A stretch of 64,000 bases of DNA from contig JARKIF010000013.1 of assembly GCA_029378245.1 (NCBI GenBank), positions 1,629,997 to 1,693,996 of the forward strand, written 5' to 3'. This DNA comes from Roridomyces roridus. Its lineage: Eukaryota > Basidiomycota > Agaricomycetes > Agaricales > Mycenaceae. The notes beneath the pieces were generated by a model. The model searched no databases and was not told the origin of the DNA. It saw only the letters and a program-made list of their open reading frames with translations. The position numbers and the translations under genes are program-made. Shown here piece by piece: positions 22,241 through 33,389 of this stretch (positions within the stretch are counted from its first letter, which is position 1; every line of letters starts with the position of its first letter).

Positions 22241-23306
22241 ATGACTCCTTTCACTTCCACAGCGCGGACCCTTGGTCTTATCGCCCCTGGGGCCATGGGC
22301 GCCGCACTGGCCGCCCGGCTCTCGTCCTTTGGCGCCGGTTCCATACTCACCAATCTCGAAGGACGATCTCAGGCAACTCGGGAACGCGCTGCAGCAGCTA
22401 ACATGGTGCACGCCACCTACGCCGACATCGTGGCACGCGCGACCTGCATCTACAGCGTCGTCCCACCATCCGACGCCTTTGCCACAGCACAATCGGTCGT
22501 AGACGCATACAAATCGACAGCAAGTGATCGTTCACTGATTTTCGTCGATTGCAACGCAGTGAACCCCGAGTCGGCGAAGCAACTCGCGGCCTTATTCGAG
22601 GGAACGCGGATAACATTTTTGGACGGAGCTATCATCGGCACACCGCCAACAGACACGTTCAATCCTGCGATTTACGTTTGCGCGGATCCGAAAGATGCAG
22701 TGGTTTTGGATGACTTTACCGCCATGTCGATCAAGTATGGGTTGAATGTGGTTCCCTTGAAGGGAAAAGACGCGAAGATTGGCGATGCTAGTGCTGTGAA
22801 GATGGCGCATGCGGTATGTTTTACATTTGCTTTCGATTATCTCCAACTTTTGGTATTGCAGGGTATCGTCAAGGGCGCGATTGGACTATTTACAACCATG
22901 ATACTCGGTACGAACCTACACAAATGCATGACCCAACTCACGCGTTTCCAGCTGCAAACGCGTCATCACCATCCACCGCCGAAGGTCTGCTCCACGCCCT
23001 CAATTTCTCCCAACCGACCTTTGTCGATCGTATGCCTGCCTCCTCTTCTTTGCATCCAATCCGACGTGTCGTCCAGAAATTATCCGACTGCTGCCTCATG
23101 CGCCTCCAAAAGCTTACCGCTTCGTCTGCGAAATGGAGGAGGTTGGTGCATTTGTTGGAGAGAGCGGAGGCTCCGTCACATACGAGGGAATTTCGGAGAT
23201 CTTTGCTAGGGTGGCAGAGTCCCAGGAACACCCAGTTCCTGGCGGGGATGTCGAGCTGTTGATGAAGTTTGTAGAAGAGGCGCAGAAGTTGCGCGCGGAG
23301 AAGTAA
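22241..23306 (+). CDS. 6-phosphogluconate-dehydrogenase-like NAD(P)-binding oxidoreductase, copy 2
   Basis: Nearly identical to copy 1 at 2633-3698 and the same length. Exons 22241-22813, 22862-22907, 22952-23029 and 23077-23306 join in frame to 308 residues. It starts at MTPFTSTARTLGLIAPGAMG; an in-frame ATG 30 bp upstream is not conserved in copy 1. The NAD(P)-binding loop, VVPPSDAFATAQ, KIGDASAVKMAHA and the helical C-terminus (IIRLLPHAPPKAYRFVCEME) are all present. Differences from copy 1 are scattered substitutions, mostly in the last exon, and none breaks the frame. Both copies may be active. Confidence 0.87.
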
Positions 23307-23444
23307 ATGTAGAAGGTATCCCTCGATTCAACCAAGATGCTTGCAGAGAGTTGTGACATGATTTTTAGGGTACACTGAATCTCCCTACTCGGTACTTTCC
23401 TTCACTTCAGTGGGCTTCACAAAATAGATGAGTGCACAACGTAT

Positions 23445-23532
23445 GCCCACTTCCGAATCGAACGGACCACAAGCTGGAAAAGAGGCTCTCGTAATGGACA
23501 ACTGTGTGCAAGCGCGGACCACCGCCGTGGGC
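23445..23532 (-). ncRNA. tRNA-like unit 5
   Basis: Duplicate of the unit at 2419. Ends GCCCAC/GTGGGC and hairpin GCGG-TGGT-CCGC are unchanged. The core of the central loop (about 20 nt against 16 nt) is unrelated to its partner. Confidence 0.75.
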
Positions 23533-23802
23533 TCTTTCTATCCTGTCTTCGTTGAACAAAAAGCAAGCAACGAGTACGCGCGGTGGAACCACGGGCAACC
23601 TCTTTCTGCCAACATTCTGGCCTTGATCAAACCCATCTCAAGCTCAAGCCTCAAGGCCTCAAGCTTCAAGACTCAACTGGGTTGCTCCCTGCCTCGGAAA
23701 TTCACTGGCGCCATACTATGTCTGGAAAATCGACTCCCCGGCCGATTCTAGACTCTGCCAGTAAGTAGTGGCAGAAAAAAGGTCACATTGGTCGTGGATT
23801 GA

Positions 23803-23830
23803 GACACAACTCGAATCGAACGAGCGCACA
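23803..23830 (-). ncRNA. Degraded tRNA-like unit (3' part)
   Basis: Duplicate of the relic at 2130-2163: a TTCGATTCG T-loop, a GTGTC end, and a T6-equivalent run at 23775-23780. Confidence 0.4.
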
Positions 23831-24037
23831 CACTGTCAGTGCAATAAGTAATATGCTCTCACAGGGCCTTGCTGCTGCATACTGTCATCCCTTCCTGGTC
23901 AGCTATAGCAAGAATCTCTCCTGCTCCCACCTTCCTTGACTCGGATCCGTTGAGCCATGGTCACCAAATCCTTCTGGCTGTGGCGAAATAGTTACTTCGC
24001 GTCAATCAGGTCAAAAAAAGCATGCTCATGACCCTAA

Positions 24038-24129
24038 GACCCACGTCCGAATCGAACGGACAACAAGCTGGAACAGACTCGACAGTTTGTGATAACTGTG
24101 TGCAAACGCGCGGACCACCGGCGTGGATC
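24038..24129 (-). ncRNA. tRNA-like unit 6
   Basis: 92 nt. GATCCAC/GTGGGTC ends, CGG-TGGT-CCG hairpin, perfect GTCCG/CGGAC T stem. T7-equivalent at 24013-24019. Duplicate of the unit at 1816-1905. Confidence 0.75.
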
Positions 24130-24325
24130 TTTCCGTCTCTCCTCTCGTTTTGGTTGAACGAATTCGACTGATACAATGCCAATGATGCCACCTTGTCTGC
24201 CAGCTCAACTGCCATATATCCTTCCTCTGGATTCCCAACTAACTGTTCGTGTCCCGCGGTTGTTTGACATGCGAGAGACAACTATTCATGCACTGTAGCA
24301 AATTCAAACTGCTCTACTAGTAGCT

Positions 24326-26474
24326 CTAGTGACCTGTGAGATTTCCAACGCTGTTCCAGAATCTGAAGAAAATGGACATGATTTTTCCTCGCCAGTAGAA
24401 TAAGAATACGCACTGGCACCGCCGTAGAAACGCCTCGTCCGTGTTGAAAGAACGGACATCAGGTCTCCCCGCTTCAGTCATGTTGAACAGCATCTCCGTA
24501 TTCCCCACATTGTATTTATCCCACCTGGGAATTATAGTATCGGATACCTTGATATTAGGATCAAGGTTGATAATGAACGAGGTAAAAGTCTGGGCAAACG
24601 CGTTGATAAACGCCATGTTATTGACGGGTGGTGTCGAGTTTCCTGGGTAATAGTACGCAAAGTCGCTCCCGTGAAATGCCGGTGGGACGGCGAACTCGCC
24701 CTACGAAATGTTCAGGCTAACCAAGGAGTAAGTTGAGTTATTCCAGCCCAACCTTGAAGGCCCTTCCAGCGAATGCGTGCAGCAAGGAATACGTCGGGCA
24801 AATAAAGATGGCTGAAATTTTCCTCAGACCGAGTCGATAGATCGAAAAACAACTTGCATTCTCCCATAACCCCGTTCACCTGGAACAAATCCGTTCCGAG
24901 GCCAGCATACAAAGCGCTGACTTCGTCCGCTTGAGAAGCCGTGAAATTTGGAAAGAGATCCAAGGCCTGTTCTGCAGCAGTGGCCACAACACTCTGATTG
25001 ACGAACAGCGTGCCCTCAAATGCGTTGGTGATTGAAAGCAGCACCTGGCCGTTTACTTTGCCTTGGAGGAAGGACAGCGTTGGTGGTTGGGTAATAAACT
25101 CGCCGTCGATGACCGGGGCAGTGGTGAAGGTGCCGAAAAAGCCGTCCGCAACAATATTGGTGTTGGCGGTTTCCAGCACAGTTGGGTCTGCAGCGCGGAG
25201 GCAGGCCATCGCGTTTACTACCGATGTGCAACTTACGCCGGTTATTTAATCAAGCTCAGTAACCGAGCGAATGTCACTTACTTTGTTTGAGCGACGACTT
25301 GATTGAATATGAACTGGACTCGTGACAGTGAGTGGAATACTACGACGAGAGAATACTTATGTACCTCGGAAATAGGGTCGTCAAAGGCATACTGAGACGG
25401 AACAAAAGTGGAGCTGGTAATCGCGCCTCTGAACAGCTGAGGTTGTGTTTTCCCGCCATTGGCAACAATATGCTGGAAAACAGAGCCAGCACCGGCAGAC
25501 TGGCCCCAGATCGTAACTTTTGCAGGATCTCCTCCAAACTTTGTGATCTGAAAGAGAAAGTCGGTCGGTCGACATGAAGAAGAAATAGTATGGCACGGAA
25601 TTCGTACATGCTTCTGCACCCATCGCATTGCGAATTCCTGGTCCCCTTGGCCGTGCGGTGAGATTCAAAAATTGAACATGGCGCCGATATTACTTAGGCC
25701 TGCATTCAAGGTTCCATCCTCTCTCACTGCGGCGCCAGCGAGGAAACCTGAAATTCCGTCAGATAGATTCGCGGAGAGTAAATTTGAGGTATTTACCGAA
25801 GATGCCCAGCCGATACTGTATACGCACTACCACGATGTTGTGGTTGCTCTGCCGGATGATATCTTCTCCGTTTGAGGTACTCGCTCCCCCCGAGACATAC
25901 CTAGAATCATTGAGACACAATCTATAGTTTCAACTTTTCCGCGGACATACCCACCAGCGTGGAACCACACCAGAGTCGGAAGATTCTTCATGGGCGTTCC
26001 TGTGGCATCACTCGGGTAGTAGACACTGAAATGCGAAGTCTCAGATTCCATGGTCAAGGGCCGCATCAGAACGAACTTGAGAAACAGGCAATCTTCGCTG
26101 GGTACAACCTCCGTCGCACGCCTTTCCAGTGGGTTGGTTGGGGATATCCCCTTGGCCGCTTGCATGCACTCGTTCGGCTGTACATTCGCGATCTCCACAC
26201 CCGGAGTGAATGCCGGTGATTGCGGGGCTCTGAAGCGGAGGTCACCTATGAGATAAGCAGCTCAGCGAGGTGGATCGGATTAGATTCAGAGGAATACCGC
26301 ACCGATAGGCGGCGCAGCGTATCGTACTCCCAACAATATCGTTATATTAGTGGCGGTGTCCACTGTTCCTTGGTATTGAGCGTATCCGAGATCGACAATG
26401 GAAGGATTTTGGGCAACGACGAGGGTGAAGGACCAGAGGGCGGCGAGGAGACTGTTGCGGGGTAGTGTGAGCAT
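24326..26474 (-). CDS. Secreted type-B carboxylesterase/lipase
   Basis: Alpha/beta-hydrolase that cleaves carboxylic esters outside the cell. A signal peptide (MLTLPRNSLLAALWSFTLVVA) is followed by GTVDTATNITILLGVRYAAPP and SEDCLFLKF. Next come the oxyanion-loop segment LPTLVWFHAGGY and the nucleophile elbow VTIWGQSAGAGSVFQHI (G-x-S-x-G, about 25510). FHGSDFAYYYPGN carries the likely catalytic histidine, and the protein ends …FWNSVGNLTGH at 24326. Several introns of about 50 nt break the gene; the joins at 25860-25960 and 24660-24760 are approximate. No lesion seen. Upstream is a (GCT)n microsatellite, and the next gene on the same strand is an S9 peptidase. Confidence 0.85.
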
Positions 26475-27402
26475 TTTCGATGGTGGAGATGGTGGGAGTC
26501 TGTAGATAAGGATTCTAGAGGGAGCGCAGAATCAATTCCGGTATGTTGGAATTCAATCCCGGTATGTTGGGTTTGAATTTGATGCACTAGCGTCGTGAGA
26601 CAATTTACTTCATTCCGATATTGGGACTCGGAGCCGTCCCTGTAATAGAGAGAGACAAAAATATCTGGGAAAATTCATGAGTGTATGCGATGTTTGGAAC
26701 CAATAATCTAGTCAAACCTAATGAAGCTCGCTGCTGCTGCTGCTGCTGCTGCATCGTTCATCTGCCAGTCCTGCAGCTCCCTTATCTTGGTTCCACACGG
26801 CATCCGCATCAGCCCATTGCCCGCATGGGAAGCGCTGCGATGAGCCATCCCCGGCTCCTCCCCAACCGATGTCTACAGCGTGGAGCGTGAGAAGTCCGTC
26901 TTACCGGGCGACAAGGTTGCCAAACGAGCCCAGAGGGGCGATGATTTGTCGCGAAAGCGGAGACGGAGATCCTTGGATTCCGGAAGTACTCCTGCAAGGC
27001 AAAGAAATGGCAAACCGCGGTAAGGTTATGGCACTCGTCTCGGCGCCAGGTGGATCTACCCAGAAAGTGCCCTGTTGTAGACGTTGCTCCACTAGGGCTC
27101 AAGTGAGTAGGGTAATGGTAGCTCGCACATACTTTCTCCAAGCTTTCCATAAGTATCTCATGATCAGGAACTTGGAGACGTTCATCTAAAAACGATTTCA
27201 GACGGTCCCAGAATAAATATACCCCGGAACGAAGGAACACCGCGCTCTGGGGATAGTTCCTAGTCGAGGAAAGGAGTTCTTCGTCTCCAGATCAAAGGCG
27301 TAACAGAACAAACTCGGAAGGATTTTCGCGCCCAAGATAGGATTGATTCGGTCAGAATGAGTTTGACGGAAAGAGGAGCGAGCATGCAAAACCGTCAGAG
27401 CA
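26475..27402. other. Intergenic with microsatellite
   Basis: Holds a perfect GCT/CTG repeat at 26731-26752 and two nearby copies of a CCGGTATGTTGG motif near 26540-26570. No gene recognised. Confidence 0.5.
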
Positions 27403-29663
27403 TCAATTGTTGAATCCAAAAACACCCTCAAAAAAGGCCAACTGCCTCTCCTGCACGTGCCGAACACTCTCAGCCTTCCTGAATCCATGCCCCTCATCCT
27501 CAAACCGGAGGTACTCGACGCGCCCGCCGTGTTTTCTTATTTCCTCGGCGATAGCATCTGTTTGGTCGACCGGAACGACGAGATCAAGCTTCCCATGGGC
27601 AAGCTGCGCAAGAGCGTGAGTATGTATCGTCGAGAAGAAATGAAAGAGCACGTCACGCACGAGAACCGGCGCCCGAATCTTCCCGGCATGAAACAACGGC
27701 GACCGAGCCTTATAAACGTCGGGTACCTCCTCTGGCGAGCCGCCCAAAACAAGCTCGAGGTAATGGAGCTGCAGCTTCGGTGCCTTGCGGTGCAATTCAG
27801 CGAGGTCGCACACCGACACTTTCGATGTTCCTGCGGCGTAAAAGTCGGGAAAGTTGATAAGCGACATGAGAACGGACGGGCCGCCTGGAACTCATTCAAT
27901 AAGAGATCGTGGGAAAGAAAGGACGGACTGGAGCCTGTGACAACGACGCGGTGGATGTCTATGACGCCCTTGGACGCTGTTTGACGTGTGGCCTCGACGC
28001 AGTCCTGCACGTCCAGGTCTCCCGCTTTCCCATCCAGCCGTTCCCTGACAACAGGTCAGAATGGGGATTGGTCTGGACGAAAAACCAAGCGCACATATAT
28101 TTCCGTCCGTAGCCGGAAGACCCGCTGAACATCACATCCAGCCTGGGCGGAATGAGCGAAAGAAGAGGAGGAAGCTGATAACGAACCAGGCCCATCCACG
28201 AGAGGTGTAGAGAATCCGATCCCAGAGAAACTGCGGTGTCGTCCTCGACGTCGGGCCAGCATGAAAATTGACCACACAAGGCGGCTTTTCGTTCTCCGGG
28301 GCCACGAAATCGGGGTTTGTCGGTGGGTAGAACAGAGCGTACACATCACGCCCGGCAGAATCGGTGGAGACGAACCGCTCGGGCCGTGCAACGAAACCGG
28401 CTGGAACTGGCGTCGCTGAGGAAGACGCCAATACTTGGAATGTGGGGTTTGCAACGCCACGATCGAACGATAGTTTCACCACAGCTTCGCCCGCGTCGAT
28501 TTTACTCCCAACAAACACGAATTGGTAAGGGGAGATCCGCTTGAGATACTTGATGTCGACGAAGGCGGAAGGGATTTCTTCGCAGGCGCCGCTTGAAATT
28601 GAGATCAAGATGAGGGATGCAAAACCCTTCATGACCACGACAGACAGAATATGATCGTCGTCAAAGATGGCACAAGAGGACATGCCAAGACCCCACATGG
28701 CTTCAGCAAAGTCCCCTGGAATGATATGCTGCAGTATGGGACGGGATAGAGTGTTGTGGACCCAAGGCTGAAGCCACCCATCAACGTCATGCAAAAACAC
28801 CACAGTGTCCTCGTCCACCCAGAGCGGCTGTTGCGCAACCGAGACATGGGGCTTCCCAGCGACAACGATTTCATCTCTGACGGATATCTGCCCGTCGGAC
28901 GAAAGACGGACGTCCGCGACGACGAGCTGCGTGGAGCGGAAGGGCATGTCGGGATGGTTCCACCGCAACCACGCGAGCTTCCTTCCGCTGGGACTAAACA
29001 CCGGATTCGCGTAGAAATCCGAGCCAGAAACGATGACCTTGGAAGTTCCAGTCCGCAAATCGGTGCACACGACAGTGTCGACGACGTTGGCTGGTTTTGG
29101 ATTGCTGTGGTCTTCGCGGACGGCGACCATGAGGTGTGAATAAACGGGATGCAAGGTTAGACAGGCAAATCGGAATTGCGGGGCATCTTTTGTGGATCAG
29201 AGAGCGAGCGAGTTGATCTGTACGGTACGCACCTGGCGTCACCGCTCGGACAGAGTCTCCCTCAATCTTGTAAATCCGCATATCGGGGGCATTGGTGAAG
29301 AAAATGACTCCATCGCGAATTGCAACTGGTGCACCGCCGTAGCCGTGTACCACTGACCTGATATCTACGTCAGAAGATCCCGAGGGCACAGAATGCCTTA
29401 CCTGCAGTTGTATTCCATGTCAATGACATCCTGGCGTTGACCGCTGTCAACAAGAACGCTGCGCCCTTCAATCAAGCGACGTTCTACGTGGTATATTTTC
29501 CCGTTGACAGAGTCGACGGCAATGGCTTCGTATGCCACGACCTTGGAACGATGAGAATGGACGACCGTGGAAACGGTTGAGATCCTACTTGGTCAGAGAT
29601 GATCGCTGGAGTAACGGGGCTCTGCCATGCACCATAATTGGCGACTTGCGGTTTGTCTTGCAT
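27403..29663 (-). CDS. S9-family prolyl oligopeptidase/dipeptidyl-peptidase-like enzyme
   Basis: Serine peptidase with an N-terminal beta-propeller and C-terminal alpha/beta-hydrolase domain. The chosen start gives MQDKPQVANYGAWQSPVTPA…, the usual start for this family, and joins across introns to YEAIAVDSVNGKIYHVERRL and DMEYNCRSVVHGYGGAPVAI. Propeller repeats follow (LHPVYSHLMVAVREDHSN, NPVFSPSGRKLAWLRWNHPD). The hydrolase part has CVVNFHAGPTSRT, WAWLDVMFSGSSGYGRKY and a nucleophile segment rebuilt over an intron near 27900 as VTGSSGPSVLM. It ends with a Lys-Leu-Asp loop and EDEGHGFRKAESVRH carrying the catalytic histidine. The nucleophile reads T-G-S-S-G where G-G-S-x-G is usual, so activity deserves testing. 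Confidence 0.8.
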
Positions 29664-30372
29664 GGGGTGAAGAGGCAGGAAGGGCAGTTCGGTGTCCGCA
29701 ACGGCGGTGTCCCATGACGGAGCTGATCAAGCCAAAAATGATTGACACTTGTTTGTTTCTTCCTCTTCGCTGCCGGCACAGACGACACAGACTCGGGCGG
29801 GATACCACGCGGTCCAGCGATGTATTCGCACTATTCACTGTGCAGATGACTATCTAACACTTCCCTGCTCCCGCCGCGGGTCGAGATGTGTTACTTGTCT
29901 GCCCATGGTGGCATGGTCATTCGCCAAAAAAAAAATGGGGGACTGTCCAAGCCTGGAAATAGCTCGCTCAAGCCGCTCAGGCTCCTCCAGGCGGCCCAGC
30001 AATCTATCATTCTCGAATGCCGTGAAAGCCGTGAGTCAAGTGTTCAGAATGATTAGGGCCTAATCTCAATTGACAGTAGGTCTACATTGCATTCCCGCGC
30101 TCCCCGTCCATCTACCCTGCCTGCCATACGGACCAAAGGCGGGAGCTGCCCAGGATTTCTCCCTGTGCCCTTCCGCATCTTGTCGGAGTACTCGCCCGGT
30201 CTTCCCGCCTGCACTGCAGGCCTCAATTCATCATTGGACCTGCGGTAGAAGCGCAAAGGCCTCAAGCGCCCGACACTCGTGAATCTCCCATGGAATGAAT
30301 TGCTCTGAAAATAATCTTGCACGCCATCTTATATATCGGCCTTCTCCCGCCACTGCCTTTCCTTTCCATTCC
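29664..30372. other. Intergenic, divergent promoters
   Basis: Separates the S9 peptidase and membrane-protein genes, which are transcribed away from each other. An A9 run lies near 29930. I see no exon or repeat unit. Confidence 0.45.
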
Positions 30373-31601
30373 ATGCCAAACTCTTCGCCGACTCCAGCTC
30401 AGGCAGCCGCCGCTCTACACCAGCTCCCACTGAACAGCCCCATAATCGAGATATTTCTAAACGGTCAGAATGAAGAGTGCACCGATGTGAATCAAAAGCA
30501 CTGACGCCGATGAAGGGATATTCACTTGTTTGTTCGTTTTTGCCCTCACTGCGTTATGTAGCGGCGCCCCACTCCCCAATTGCGCCATCCTCGCTTACCG
30601 TTCTGCACAGGGATGAATAAGAAGCCACCTTCCCGCAAGAGACATTGGTCGGCGCTTCTCATTCTCCTCTATTCTTGCTCGACCATCCATTCGTCCATTA
30701 CCTGGCAAAATCTCATCGTCGCTTTCCAAGATCACGGAGCATCGCCAGACGTCCTGCATGCACTAACAGACCCCAATTTAAAGCTCAAGATCCTTGCTCT
30801 TGTCGCGAGTTTTCTGGGGTTTATATTGGCTGATGCTATCATGGTATGCATACCGTTTTTTTATTGACTGAGTAGCTCATGCATGATGATCGGAGGTCTG
30901 GCGATGCTGGATTATATGGGATCGCTCGTGGCTGGTGATAGTATTCCCCATCCTGGCCGCTATTGCGGGTACAGGTGAGGTCTTGGCACACTTCAGTCCT
31001 GTAGAACGAACTCAATCTCTCTGTAGTCTGCGCAAGCCTAGGCCTCGCCGGCCAAATCTCTGTTGCGTCCAATCAAATCGCAACTACCGCCGCGCGTCTG
31101 GCGCCCTTGGTGCACTTCAGCACCCCGTTCCTCTCCCTCTCCCTCGCAGTCACACTTTATACAACCGGCCTCATCGCCCTGCGCATCCTCCACGTGCAGT
31201 GGCACTCCCGGAAACACGGCTTGAAGGCAAGAAAATCGGAGTTTTCCCCCGTCCTCGAATTGCTCATCGAATCATCCGCGTTGTACGCTGCGAGTCTGTT
31301 TGTATTCGTCGTCCTACTGGCGATCAAGAGCCCGAATCAGAATTATATGCAGAATATCCATGTTCAGATTGCTGTACGTCTCGATTCTCCCCTCACTTGA
31401 ATTGTACTGATCTGACGTTTCCTCAAGGGTATAGCGCCCACCTTACTTGTATTCCGCGTCTCGGTCGGGCAGGCGAGGAAAGACGAGGAGTGGTCAAGGA
31501 ACTCGGCGTCCGGGCTTGCCTCGCGACTTGACTTTGGCTCGACGCCAAGAACGTCAACGCATGTGGCGATGGAGCCTGGCGGGGAACCGGAGTCGGGATG
31601 A
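30373..31601 (+). CDS. Multi-pass membrane protein of an agaric-specific family
   Basis: Six or seven hydrophobic helices; function unknown. Exons 30373-30463, 30516-30557 and 30611-30843, then two more up to 31374 and a last one from about 31430, join in frame. The N-terminus is MPNSSPTPAQAAAALHQLPL. Helix 1 is IFTCLFVFALTALW. After HWSALLILLYSCSTIHSSI and LKILALVASFLGFILADAIM comes VWRCWIIWDRSWLVIVFPIL, a segment characteristic of agaric seven-helix proteins. Later helices are PFLSLSLAVTLYTTGLIAL and SSALYAASLFVFVVLLAI. A short polar tail ends at TGA 31599-31601. Confidence 0.72.
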
Positions 31602-31949
31602 GCACTCTCGTGGGACAGAAATCAATTGAACGGGGGTTGTCACTCACTACGACCTTGGGCGGAGGAGGCTATTTTCAAGCACACTGGTTTCGATCTATCC
31701 TCATGTACTCTAGAGTCATTGGCGGGAGATAAATCGCAGACACGGGTACGTTTCCAACTCAATATTCACAACAACAAAAAAGTGGGGTTGAATTGACAGT
31801 CGCATCTGAGTCAATTCAATCTGACAAGCCGCCAAAGTATTCAAGATAATGATTCATGAAGAACGGGGAGTCGGGACCGCGTCATGACCCTCGATGAATG
31901 ATTCTACACTGCCGTGTTGGCGCTCGTCGTACATTAAAAAGGTGATGGA
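31602..31949. other. Intergenic
   Basis: AT-rich promoter region between two genes on the same strand. Nothing specific seen apart from short direct repetition of TTGAATTGACA-like words near 31780-31830. Confidence 0.4.
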
Positions 31950-32983
31950 ATGTCTGTCTCAGCCGCCATTCCAACGATGTTAGCTTTAACTTTCACTTTC
32001 GCATCTCTAATTGCAGGCAAGGTCCACTTGGTTCGACGAGTCCCATTCACTCATTTATTCGCAGTCTCGATGTGCAAATCCACCCGAGTCTGCAACCCTG
32101 CTACGGGTCTCTGTTTTGAACAAATTTTCGTACGACTGGATGCCCAATTGTCAATTTGTCATCCCCGCCTCTGAAGCCTTTTTTCACAGGCCCCAAACCT
32201 CAATGTGACTGTCGGATTTGCGCTTCCTCCCCCGGGAGATGGGACGTTTGTGGATGAGGTCCTCATTCTTGGTGCGTGTTCCTCGCGATTTGCAACTGGG
32301 GCTTCTCACTTTCATGCTTCAGGCGTGAGTGTCGTGTAATGCCGAAATATTTGCTCTAATCACCAACGCAGTCTTTCCCTGTGCCCTATGGATACGCCGG
32401 AGTTGTACTAGGCGCACTTGAAGTCGGAAAACTTGGTCTCCAGAAACGCGCTGAGGGCACCATTTCGTAGGCTTTCTTCGCTCTCAATCTACGAGCAAAC
32501 CCACCTCATATCAACCATAGAGTAGAATGGTACGAAGATTTTGTGGCGGTCGAGCAGGCAGAAGCAACACCCTTCTCGATTCAGAATTGTCGAGCCGAGA
32601 TGACTACTCTGTATGTTCCACAGTTCAGCCGCACACCACGTTCACAGAAAGTTTATCCTAGCTCGAACGACACTCCCATCCCCCTCCGCGACGCACCCAT
32701 CAATGTCACATTCTCGCCGTCGACCACCTGGTCCCCTTCCTCTGCGCAGTTCATATTCCGGTGCCAGAATTGCGGCATCCTCGCAGATTACCTCACTCGA
32801 GCCGACGAGGTGGAGGTGACGGCTTTGATCAGTTCGAGTTCATACCCGGAATACCTCGACAACAGCCTCACTTTGGCCAACTTGTCGTTGGTTGGCGCGC
32901 AGTATGAGGTGCTCGTGTTGAATGCGGTGGCGGCGCGGTTTCATAATTACTCGGAGCTACTATCGGCGGCTGGATTTTTCTAG
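31950..32983 (+). CDS. Secreted CDH-type cytochrome (DOMON) domain protein
   Basis: Resembles the cytochrome b domain of cellobiose dehydrogenase, which carries electrons to lytic polysaccharide monooxygenases. A signal peptide (MSVSAAIPTMLALTFTFASL) is followed by CKSTRVCNPATGLCFEQIF and, after an intron, LNVTVGFALPPPGDGTFVDE, then FPVPYGYAGVVLGA. The C-terminal part (SAQFIFRCQNCGILADYL) carries the FRCQNC motif typical of this domain. It ends AARFHNYSELLSAAGFF at 32983. No flavin dehydrogenase domain follows, so this is a stand-alone cytochrome module, as reported for several basidiomycetes. The methionine and histidine haem ligands could not be assigned securely because exon joins at 32270-32530 are uncertain. 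Confidence 0.7.
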
Positions 32984-33088
32984 TAGTATACTTACTCCTC
33001 TCGGTGATCCGAGAATTCAACCATAAGCACGTGATCAATGTTCAAGATTTTTGACGACCGGTTGAAAAAGAGTACCGTGATATCCCAT

Positions 33089-33126
33089 GACCTACGCCCG
33101 AATCGAACAGGCTACTGCTATGGGTC
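33089..33126 (-). ncRNA. tRNA-like unit 7, internally deleted
   Basis: Only 38 nt. GACCCA and a terminal AGGTC flank the T arm (CCTG-TTCGATT-CGGG). The D-like hairpin and most of the central loop are missing. A T5-equivalent lies at 33065-33069. Confidence 0.55.
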
Positions 33127-33389
33127 TTTCCTCAATGCCGGTAACAGGTTGAATTTCAACTTCCCGATTTCTCACTGTCACTTCTTCGGGCGGCGTCGAG
33201 TGATGTCCTGGGAGCCGTTGGTGACGCGGCCACGGCTTGCCACTACAATCAAGCCTCTACTGTCCTCTACGTGACATCCGCGCCGGACTATTAGGTGTCT
33301 CTGCTGACGCTGCGCACGGGTAGGTATCCGAGGAGAGGGTATATTAAGGGCCTCGAGGCTGTCAGGAACAAGAGAGCATATCGACCACC

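Larger units (their letters stand above)
22010..24260 (+). repeat. Right arm of inverted duplication, dehydrogenase block
   Basis: Counterpart of 1640-3930. It carries a relic hydrolase tail, the dehydrogenase gene, and tRNA-like units at 23445 and 24038 in the same relative order and orientation. Confidence 0.85.
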
